This document shows positions 55,800 to 64,000 of a stretch of DNA of 64,000 bases, piece after piece. The DNA is from Phocoena phocoena (taxonomy: Eukaryota; Chordata; Mammalia; Artiodactyla; Phocoenidae): NCBI RefSeq assembly GCF_963924675.1, contig NC_089219.1, positions 151,734,288 to 151,798,287 on the forward strand, written 5' to 3'. A program made the translations under genes and the position numbers. Position 1 is the stretch's first letter. Each line of letters begins with the position of its first letter. A model generated the notes under the pieces. It was not told the DNA's origin. It searched no databases and saw only the letters and a list, made by a program, of their open reading frames with translations.

Positions 55800-57690
55800 T
55801 TATTTTTAAAATGTTCTGTTTTATTTAACTTTCTATTAGTTTTCAAACATACACAAGAAATGAGCCTGGTGATAATGAACCCAACTTCAACATTTATTAA
55901 CATTCTGCCATTTTTATTTCATCTATTTTCCCTCCCCCACCCTTCCCCACCCACCCCCCCCAGGGGGTATTTTTAAAGCATATGGCAGATACAATTTCAC
56001 TTCACCTGAAAATACTTCAGAATGTATCTTTAAGAAATAGGACTTTTAAACAACTTGATCACGATACCATGAATATATTCAACAAACAGTAATTCCTTAC
56101 CATCAATTACCCAGCCCATGTACATTTTTCCCCAATTGCCTTGAAAATGTCTTTTTACAGCTGGTTTGTTCAAATCAAGATCGAAGAAAAACAACTATTA
56201 ATTTGCATTTAGTGGTTATGCTTCTTAGGTTTCTCTTAATCTCTAACAGTTTCCCTCTTTTTTTTTTAAATGCCATTCATTGGTGAAGAAACAGCCATTT
56301 TTCCTACAAAATTGTCTACATTCTATGTTTGGCTGACTGTAAAATGTTCCTTCTTCCCCCCTTTCCCCCCATAATCTGGTAATAAGATCTAGAGGCTTGG
56401 TTAGATTCAGACTTGATTGTCCCATCAGAGGGACACAGGCCTTTAAATGTTTAACTTAATACCTCTGTACACTCCTACATAATTTTGAAGAAATTTCAGG
56501 TATCATATTCCATCCCTAAATATTTCAGGATGTATTTAAAAAATATAAGCACTTATTTTAAAAAAAAAACCACATAGTCACTTTGCTATTATCAGACCAA
56601 AAAAAAAAATTCCTCAGTATAATCAAATATCCAGTCAGTGTTCACATTTCCCTGTCTCATAAATTTTTTTGTAAAAGTTTTTGTTCAAACTGAAATAAGT
56701 TCCTTATGTTGCAGTTGGTTGCTGTGTCTCTTAAGTCTCTTGTAATCCACAGGTACCTCCTCAATTTTAATCTTTTTCTTTGCGATTTGTTTGTTAAGGG
56801 AACTAGATTGTTTGTCCTATAGATCGTCTGGATTTTGCTGATTGCATCCCTGTAGTGATATTTCACATGTTTTTATTGCCCTTCTATTTTCTGTAATTGC
56901 TCTTCTATTTTGGTAATTATAGTCAGAGACCTATTCAGATTTGTTTTTTTTTGTTTTTGCAAGAATACTTAATAGGTTTGTGTACCTCCATAGAAGGGAA
57001 TATGTATTGTCTGCTTGTCTTCCTTTTTTGATGTTAGTAACATTGATATCTTAGATCCATTTTTTCATAGGCATTGGAAAATTATGATATTCTTTTATTT
57101 CCTAAACAAATGCTGGACTCTTTCCTTATATTTACCAGTTTTCAAAATAATGAATTGGTTAACTCCTAGTGATGACAGAGGTTTTTCCCTTTAATGTCAT
57201 TATGTATTCATGTGTTTAAACATATGTGATATGTTTCAATCCTTTGCATTTGCTATTCATGTTCAAATTTTTCCCATCTTTGGCCAGTGGGAGCCTCTTC
57301 AAGTTGATTTCTTTGAGTCCTTTTGACAAACTTCTAAGTGGTCTTTGAACGCTGCTTTGCTTTCTGGCATGACTAGATGCCCTGGCTCATCTTGTATATT
57401 TCTTGCCATAGACCTGGAATGAGCTATTTTCTCTAAGGGTCTCTGATTGCTTTTTATGGAAAAAGGTTTTTTCCCATGGAGACCATAATATCGGCATTGG
57501 GAGTACTTGTTACTAGGTTGATCATTGGTTGTAGGTCTTTTCAGTGGACAAAGCTAGGAAAAAAATTTTTTAATGTAAATACATGGTGAGTTTCTGCTGA
57601 TATTTCCAATTCAAGTTCAGGATTATAGATTATATATGTTTATATATCTACATACATATGTATTTTACTTCTGTATCTAATTTCTACCAC
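55800..57690 (-). mobile_element. Old L1 (L1M type) 3' UTR sequence, two overlapping parts
   Basis: Antisense L1M landmarks: TTACAGCTGGTTTGTTCAAA, GATCTAGAGGCTTGGTTAGA, TGCTGATTGCATCCCTG, CTTTGGCCAGTGGGAGCCTC and TTTTCAGTGGACAAAGCTAG. The block around 56090-56260 recurs in diverged form at 56600-56800, so two fragments are present. Confidence 0.7.
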
Positions 57691-57831
57691 ACCGAAACAG
57701 AGCTGAAGGCCTGGCCCAAGGCTTTCAGCATGTATGTGTGTATGTGTGAGAAGAAGCAAAAAGAACCACCAGTCAGTCATTAATGTCAGCCTGTCTGTGC
57801 CACCAGAACGTAGAACCTGGCCCAGAAGCCA

Positions 57832-57872
57832 TGTTCATTCTTTCTCCTGATCCAAGGGAGAAAGAATGAACA
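57832..57872 (+). repeat. Perfect 16-bp inverted repeat, 9-bp loop
   Basis: Arms TGTTCATTCTTTCTCC (57832-57847) and GGAGAAAGAATGAACA (57857-57872) pair without mismatch around TGATCCAAG. Between two old L1 fragments; function unknown. Confidence 0.85.
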
Positions 57873-58502
57873 CTTGGGCAAACTGTTTCAGAATACACAA
57901 AAGGAGACTGGGAATCATTAGGGAACAGGAAACTTGGGCTCAGAGAGGCTTTTCTTTTCTTTCTTTTTTTAAAATTGAAACATAGTTGACATACAATATT
58001 GTGTTAGTTTCAGCGTACTACATAATGCTTTGATATTTGCATACGTTATGCAGTGATCACCCCAATAAGTCTAGTGACCATCTGTCCCCATACAAAGCTA
58101 TTACAATATTATTGACCATATTCCTTATGCTGTATATTACATACTCATGACTTATTTATTATATAACTGGAGATTTGTACCTCTTAATCCCCTTCATCTC
58201 TTTCGGCTGTCCCCTGGCCCTCTTTCCCTTCTTGTAACCATCCATCGTTCTCTGTGTCTGTGAGTCTGGTTTTGTTTTGTTTTGTTTTTTAGATTCCACG
58301 TATAAGTGAGATCATGCAGTGTTTGTCTTTCCCTGTCTGATATTTCACTTAGCATAATACCCTCTAGAGCCATCCATGTTGTCACAAATGGCAAGATTTC
58401 TTTTTTATTTTATGGCTGAGTAACATTCCAGTGGGGTGTGTGTGTGTGCATGCGTGTGTGTGAGTGCATGCACATATGTACATGTATACCATATCTTCTT
58501 TT

Positions 58503-58626
58503 TGTTTGTATGTGTGGAGCTGTACTGCATGGCTTGTAGGATTTTAGTTCCCTGAACAGGGATCAAACCCGGGCCCTTGGCAGTGAAAGCGTGGAGTCCT
58601 AACCACTGGACTGCCAGGGAATTCCC
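58503..58626 (-). mobile_element. Older CHR-type SINE in L1
   Basis: Antisense divergent form (GATCAAACCCGGGCCCTTGG, CTGCCAGGGAATTCCC). Flanks ACCATATCTTCTTT at 58488 and ACCACATCTTCTTT at 58627 are the target duplication. Confidence 0.88.
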
Positions 58627-58990
58627 ACCACATCTTCTTTATCCATTCCTCTATTGATGGACACTTAGGTTGCTTCCATATCTTGGCTACTATAAATAAT
58701 GCTGCAATGCACCTTGGAGTGCATATATCTTTTAATTCAAAATCAGTAATTCAAGTGTTTTTGTCATCTTCAGGTAAATACCAAGAAGTGAAATTGCTGG
58801 ATCATATGACAGTTCTATTTTTAATTTTTTGAGGAACCTCCATACTGTTTTCCATAGTGGGTGCACCAATTTACATCCCCAACAATATACTAGGATTCCC
58901 TTTTCTCCACATCCTTACCAACACTTGTTGTTTGTTGTCTTTTTAATAATAGCCATTCTGACTGGTGTGAGGTGATATCTCACTGTGTGT

Positions 58991-59284
58991 GTTTTTTTTT
59001 TAATTAAATACTTTTTAAAAGTTTTGGCTGCATTGGGTCTTCGTTGCTGCACGCGGTCTTTCTCTAGTTGCGGCGAGCGGGGGCTACTCTTTGTTGTGGT
59101 GCACGGGCATCTCGTTGCAGTGGCTTCTCGTTGTGGAGGAGGGGCTCTAGAGCGCAGGCTCAGTAGTTGTGGCGCACGGGCTTAGTTGCTCCGTGGCATG
59201 TGGGATCTTCCTGGACCGGGGCACGAACCCGCGTCCCCTGCATCGGCAGGCGGACTCTCAACCACTGCGCCACCAGGGAAGCCC
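58991..59284 (-). mobile_element. CHR SINE, long form
   Basis: Antisense copy from the poly-T at 58991 to CACCAGGGAAGCCCC. No target duplication is visible, and the L1 sequence on its two sides does not join. Confidence 0.9.
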
Positions 59285-59547
59285 CAGTATGGTTATTTTA
59301 ACAATGTTAATTCTTCCAATCCTGATCACGGTATATCTTTTCATCTGTTTGTTGTCTTCAGTTTCTTTCGTCATAGTTTTCCAAATACAAGTCGTTTACC
59401 TCTGTGGTTAGGTTTGTTCCTAAGTATTTCACTCTCTTTGATGCAGTTAACTTCAGAGGGCCTTTTCTAGCACAAGTTTTCAATATTGGGGACCAGCTAA
59501 GCCAGCTCACAGGCTGTGAGGCCTTGTGTTGGTAGCACCTCAGTTTT

Positions 59548-59590
59548 GTTTTTTTTTATATTGGAGTATAGTTGATTTACAATGGTAGTT
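59548..59590 (-). mobile_element. Very short L1 3'-end insertion (43 bp)
   Basis: Poly-T, then ATATTGGAGTATAGTTGATT and TACAATGG, the last bases of the young L1. Flanked by CCTCAGTTTT at 59538-59547 and 59591-59600. Confidence 0.75.
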
Positions 59591-59600
59591 CCTCAGTTTT

Positions 59601-60430
59601 AAACTACATTCTTCACAGAAACACCAACTTGCTAAGAAGTACAGAAGGGGAGGAAAGAAGCAGGAAGAAAGGGGACTCTGGAAAGGAGGAGGAAACTGCA
59701 AGTAAGCTCAAAGACGTCACAAATAACATTTACAGAGTCCTTTCCATGTGGGGTCTCAGACGAGTGCAACCTGGCCAGTGCCCTTAAGGAAAATTTAATT
59801 TAGGTGGAAAGGAATAAGCATGGATGAATCAAATGTTCATAGATGTATCAGGTGGGATGTACGTGGAAAATTCAGAACAAGAACCAAAGATACTAACAGA
59901 GTTTCGAGAAGGTAAAATGATTTTTTTGTGGTGGAGAGAGGAAGGCTCTCTGGCCTCATCATGCTGGATCCTGCCCACCTCCCAGAGGGGGATGGAGCCT
60001 TGGGTCCTGGCTTGTGGTCTGAGCCCAGGAATTGGAGAAAGGGGGGTTGGAGTGGGGTTAGATGGGCAGTGCTCCATCTTTGTACATTCATGGGTCTTCC
60101 TTTCTGGCCTGGGTGCCTCTCCCTGCAGAGCCGGTTACAGTGAGAAAGGAGAGCAGGAAGAGTAGGGGTGGAAGCATCCCATGGGCGGGCAGCTTGGATC
60201 TCGGGTTACTTCTTGCGCAGCTGCGGAAAAAGCCCTTGGTTTCCAGGATCAGATTTGATTACAGCAGCCTGGCGGTTTTGTCACTGTTGGCTGGAGGGCT
60301 GTTCCGAGTAGGAACTTTCTGACATCCAACACTGTCACCAGATCTCCACACACGTTAGGAGGTTGCTTGGTGTGCCCTGGCGACTGGGTCACTTGACCTC
60401 AGTTTGCCCCTTCCTAGCATTTGACCTTCC
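59601..60430 (+). other. Unique intergenic sequence
   Basis: No gene recognised. A 113-codon frame at 59824-60165 has no domain and is overlapped by frames on both strands. Confidence 0.4.
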
Positions 60431-60440
60431 ACAAGTCATT

Positions 60441-60781
60441 TTAGGGCTTCCCTGGTGGCTCAGTGGTTAAGAATCCGCCTGCCAATGCAGGGGACATGGG
60501 TTCAAGCCCTGGTCCGGGAAGCTCCCACATGCCGCAGAGCAACGAAGCCTGTGTGCCACAACTACTGAGCCTGAGCTCTAGAGCCTGTGAGCCACAACTA
60601 CTGAAGCCCGCATGCCTAGAGCCCATGCTCCGCAACAAGAGAAGCCACCGCAATGAGAAGCCCACGCACCACAACGAAGAGTAGCCCCCGCTCACCGCAA
60701 CTAGAGAGATCCCGCACGCAGCAAGGAAGACCCAACGCAGCCAAAAATAAATTAATTAATTTTAAAAAACAAACAAAAAAA
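60441..60781 (+). mobile_element. CHR SINE, long form
   Basis: Sense full-length copy with AGCCAAAAATAAATTAATTA tail. Flanked by ACAAGTCATT at 60431-60440 and 60782-60791. Confidence 0.94.
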
Positions 60782-60791
60782 ACAAGTCATT

Positions 60792-61765
60792 CTACTATGT
60801 GTACAATGAGGGGGTTAATGGACCATCTCTACAGACACAGCTCTAGACTTCCATGCTCCACAGTTCCCTGCCCTGTGTTCCCCTCCCCAGGACACTGTTT
60901 AGCACTTTATCGTCCCCAGTTAATGCTCTCCCCTTCCCTCCTTCCATCAAATAATATTTGTCTATCTTCCTATATGCTGGACTCTATGTGTGCCCTGGGG
61001 CTGTGGCACTGAAGACTCAATCACTGGCAGCTCAGATGGGGCTGTGAGGAAGCAGACTGGGAGCAGCCTCCTGCCCGCTGAGGGGCCTCCATCCTGGAGA
61101 GGAAGCGGGCTCCAGTGAAGCAAGATGTGGGTCCGCCAGTGAGCAGCTGCCCGCACCCTGAGACCACCTCACCGTCTGGCACGATTTCTCCCAGTGACGT
61201 GGAGAGAGCAGGTAGGCAGGGGACCCTGTTATCCTTCTTTCACCAGTGACAAAACTGAGGCTTGCTAAGATGATGTGACTTGTCCAAGGGCACACTGATT
61301 CAGGGCTGTTTTTGTTCTACCGTCACCAATTTTAAATGGTGGAGGTGAGGGGTATGTAGGAAGCCTCTGTGTTATCTTTGCAGCTCTTCTGTAAATGTAA
61401 TATTATTCCAAAATAAAAAGGTTCTTTCGTCTTTTTACCCATCTCACCACATTCTGAAATATACCAAAAAATCAATTAGTCAACCATTACTGTTCACTGA
61501 ACAGTAGGTATAAGGTATAAGGCTCCATGGTACATATAACCAAGGGGGTAATGAACATGTATCAAATGTGGTCCTTGCTCTCTGTAAGTTCTTAGGTTTC
61601 CCCATAGAAAAATAAGACATGTTCAAATGAAAAGTTATTTCTAATGGTACAAGGCAGTTTGATAAGTGCCAACAATACATAGGAGTACAAGGGAGATGGG
61701 GAGAGAAACCACTGCTAGGAGGATGTTTTTTTTAATAGGGAGAAAGATTATTTCCTTCTACAAAA
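60792..61765 (+). other. Unique intergenic sequence with a MIR trace
   Basis: CAAAACTGAGGCTTGCTAAG with GTGACTTGTCCAAGGGCACA at 61250-61300 is antisense MIR. The rest is unrecognised. Confidence 0.45.
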
Positions 61766-61781
61766 CAAGTTCAGTGTTTTT

Positions 61782-62069
61782 TTTAATCTATTTTTTTTTT
61801 TATTTTTCGTTGCGTTGGGTCTTTGTTGCTGTGCACCGGCTTTCTCTAGTTGCAGCAAGCGGAGGCTACTCTTTGTTGTGGTGCGCGGGCTTCTCATTGC
61901 AGTGGCTTCTCTTGTTGTGGACCACGGGCTCTAGGCACACGGGTTCAGTAGTTGTGGCACATGGGCTTAGTTGCTCCGCGGCATGCGGGATCTTCCCAGA
62001 CCAGGGCTCGAACCCATGTCCCCTGCATTGGCAGGTGGATTCTTAAGCACTGCGCCACCAGGGAAGCCC
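61782..62069 (-). mobile_element. CHR SINE, long form
   Basis: Antisense copy with perfect 16-bp duplication CAAGTTCAGTGTTTTT at 61766-61781 and 62070-62085. Confidence 0.95.
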
Positions 62070-62199
62070 CAAGTTCAGTGTTTTTGACTTAATGAACACT
62101 TTTGAAATACACGAGCACTTCAATCGATAGTACATACATTTTCTCAGGCTTCCTGCATTAGTTATAAAGAAAACCACCAAGTCATATTGATTCTGCATC

Positions 62200-62770
62200 C
62201 TAAATATCCCTCACGCTGATTGCCTCACTGCTAACCTCTCTGCCACTGTCATGTTGTCCCTCTCCTGGACCAATTCATTAACCATAGCCATCTCCCTTTA
62301 TCTGGTCTAATCTCCACTCACCCTGACTCCCGCCGCCATTAGGTCCATGCTTGTACTGCAGCCTGAGTTAGTTTCCCATGCACTGAGCTGACAGCCCCAT
62401 GCTTGGGTGGCAGGGGAACCTCAGGAGACTCACCTGAACATGGCTCCTTCACATGTGGCTCCGTCCACCTCTTTATCCCCTTCATTGCCACCTCCCCATT
62501 CCCCCAGCCCCTGCTGGGGTTCCCCCAAACCCTGCTTCAGCCATAGTGAGTTTCTTCCCACTGCTCAACCAAACTTTGCTCTTATGAGCCTCAGTGCCTT
62601 TGCCATTGCTGCACCCTCTTTGTGGAAAGCCCTCTGCCTCTTCTGTGCCTATGGGAATCGTGGTTATTCTCCAACCCTCAGCTTAAAAATTCCCTTCTCT
62701 TGTTCCCTGAAGTTAATCACTTCCTTCTCTGTCTTCCCATAACATACTGCTACAGTGCAACTCATGTATG
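62200..62770 (+). mobile_element. L2 (LINE-2) fragment, divergent
   Basis: Sense L2-like order: CCATCTCCCTTTATCTGGTC, CAGTGCCTTTGCCATTGCTG, GGAAAGCCCTCTGCC, CTCCAACCCTCAGCTTAAAA and CCCTGAAGTTAATCACTTC. Confidence 0.55.
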
Positions 62771-62794
62771 TTGGACAAAAACTTGGCTTGTCCA

Positions 62795-62905
62795 CAGGAT
62801 GGGGGAAGATATTTGCAAACGAAGCAACTGACAAGGGATTCATCTCCAAAATATACAAACAGCTCAGTAACAAAAGAACAACCCAGTCAAAAAATGACTG
62901 GGACC
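62795..62905 (+). mobile_element. L1 ORF2 3'-end fragment
   Basis: GATATTTGCAAACGAAGCAA, CTGACAAGGGATTCATCTCC and AAAATGACTGGG belong near the end of L1 ORF2. It directly abuts the head of the next L1, so it is a separate element. Confidence 0.65.
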
Positions 62906-62987
62906 AGAGGACAGACAGCAGAAGTAAGAAGAACTACAATCCTGCAGCCTGTGGAACAAAACCCACATTCACAGAAAGAGAGACAAG

Positions 62988-63883
62988 ATGAAAAGGCAGA
63001 GGCCTAGGTACCAGATGAAGGAACAAGCTAAAACCCCAGAGAAACAACTAAATGAAGTGGAGATAGGCAACCTTCCAGAAAAAGAATTCAGAATAATGAT
63101 AGTGAGGATGATCCAGGACCTCGGAAAAAGAATGGAGGCAAAGATCGAGAAGATGCAAGAAATGTTTAACAAAGACCTAGAAGAATTAAAGAACAAACAA
63201 ACAGAGATGAACAATACAATAACTGAAATGAAAACTACACTAGAAGGAATCAATAGCAGAATAACTGAGGCAGAAGAATGGATAAGTGACCTGGAAGACA
63301 GAATGCTGGAATTCACTGCTGTGGAACAGAATAAAGAAAAAAGAATGAAAAGAAATGAAGACAGCCTAAGAGACCTCTGGGACAACATTAAATGCAACAA
63401 CATTCGCATTATAGGGGCCCCAGAAGGAGAAGAGAGAGAGAAAGGACCCGAGAAAATATTTGAAGACATTATAGTTGAAAAATTCCCTAACATGGGAAAG
63501 GAAATAGCCACCCAAGTCCAGGAAGTGCAGAGAGTCCCATACAGGATAAACCCAAGGAGAAACACGCCAAGACACATAGTAATCAAACTGGCAAAAATTA
63601 AAGACAAATTATTGAAAGCAGCAAGGAGAAAAGAAAATAACATACAAGGGAACTCCCATAAGGTTAACAGCTGATTTCTCAGCAGAAACTCTACAAGCCA
63701 GAAGGGAGTGGCATGATATACTTAAAGTGATGAAAGGGAAGAACCTACAACCAAGATTACTCTACCCGGCAAAGATCTCATTCAGATTTGATGGAGAAAT
63801 CAAAAGCTTTACAGAAAAGCAAAACTAAGAGAATTCAGCACCACCAAACCCACTCTACAACAAATATAAAGGAACTTCTCTAA
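62988..63883 (+). pseudogene. L1 ORF1 (RNA-binding/coiled-coil protein), frameshifted
   Basis: ORF1p is the nucleic-acid chaperone of the L1 ribonucleoprotein. From ATG at 62988 the frame shows a Glu/Lys-rich coiled coil (roughly residues 20-120), the ERMKRNEDSLRDLWDNIKCN and NIRIIGAPEGEE RNA-recognition part, and RINPRRNTPRHIVIKLAKIK. The frame ends at 63674. Homology continues in a second frame (+1) that itself stops at 63828, and the family stop is near 63881. The first frame loss lies at about 63620-63640 and the second near 63815-63825, so this copy cannot make the full protein. Confidence 0.85.
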
Positions 63884-63941
63884 GTGGGAAACACAAGAGA
63901 AGAAAAGGACCTACAAAAACAAACCCCCCAAAATTAAGAAA

Positions 63942-64000
63942 ATGGTAATAGGAACATATATATTGATAATTACCTTAAACGTGAATGGATTAAATGCTCC
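63942..64000 (+). CDS. L1 ORF2, first codons (partial)
   Basis: ATG at 63942 opens MVIGTYILIITLNVNGLNAP, the start of the APE-type endonuclease domain with the hallmark LNVNGLNAP. It continues past the window, so whether it is intact cannot be judged. Confidence 0.8.
   Translation, partial: MVIGTYILIITLNVNGLNA

Larger units (their letters stand above)
57960..59470 (-). mobile_element. Old L1, split by two CHR SINEs
   Basis: Antisense L1: AAATTGAAACATAGTTGACA, TATAAGTGAGATCATGCAGT, GATGGACACTTAGGTTGCTT, TGAGGAACCTCCATACTGTT and GGTGTGAGGTGATATCTCAC. After the SINE at 58991-59284 it resumes with ORF2-type sequence (GGTTATTTTAACAATGTTAA), which is not contiguous in L1. A GT repeat is at 58435-58462. 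Confidence 0.8.
62906..64000 (+). mobile_element. Young L1, 5'-truncated, running off the window
   Basis: Begins within the 5' UTR end (CCAGAGGACAGACAGCAGAA, CTACAATCCTGCAGCCTGTG), then ORF1 and the start of ORF2. This is a cetacean-type L1; it continues beyond 64000. Confidence 0.88.

Noticed and set aside
1..64000. CRISPR arrays, operons or other prokaryotic systems
   Set aside because: Spliced genes, SINEs, LINEs and a CpG island show this is a mammalian chromosome; no spaced direct-repeat array is present.

Overview
This window is mammalian nuclear DNA, and the repeats point to a whale or dolphin. At least twenty copies of the cetacean-type tRNA-derived CHR SINE are present, many with perfect target-site duplications of 10-16 bp. 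There are also 3' ends of a young cetartiodactyl L1, plus old MIR, L2 and L1M fragments. The young SINE form with 'GCGGTACGCGGGCC' and 'GGCTCACGGGCCCAGCCGCTC' is the one I associate with toothed whales. Cetacean is a strong call; toothed whale is a weaker one.

Gene content matches the human 1q32.1 order NUCKS1 - SLC45A3 - (ELK4), inverted so that both genes read on the + strand. Positions 1-11.5 kb hold the 3' half of NUCKS1, a nuclear, highly phosphorylated chromatin protein: four coding exons (486-541, 3662-3814, 4580-4729, 5668-5867) and a 3' UTR of about 5.6 kb. Positions 11.5-36.5 kb are intergenic: SINE and L1 insertions, many MIR fragments, an L2, a hAT-type DNA transposon and GC-rich unique blocks, with no protein gene I can support. 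A CpG island at 36.5-37.1 kb is the SLC45A3 promoter. It carries a non-coding first exon ending at 36732 and an 11.7 kb first intron.

SLC45A3 (prostein, an MFS-type transporter) is complete: four coding exons (48620-48791, 49599-50384, 51090-51355, 53488-53925) join in phase to an intact 553-codon frame, followed by a 1.35 kb 3' UTR ending after ATTAAA at 55257. From 55.3 kb to the end lie antisense L1M sequence, nested CHR SINEs, an L2 and, at the right edge, a frameshifted L1 whose ORF2 runs out of the window. ELK4 should lie further right and is not seen.

The two genes are not known to act together; they are neighbours. I found no undescribed multigene system. The observations most worth checking are: a possible stop-containing alternative exon in a NUCKS1 intron; a triplicated splice-acceptor region and a 45-codon upstream ORF in front of SLC45A3; a CpG-shore duplication 2.2 kb apart around the SLC45A3 promoter; an exact CTCF core between the genes; and two minimal retroposon insertions made almost only of tail sequence.
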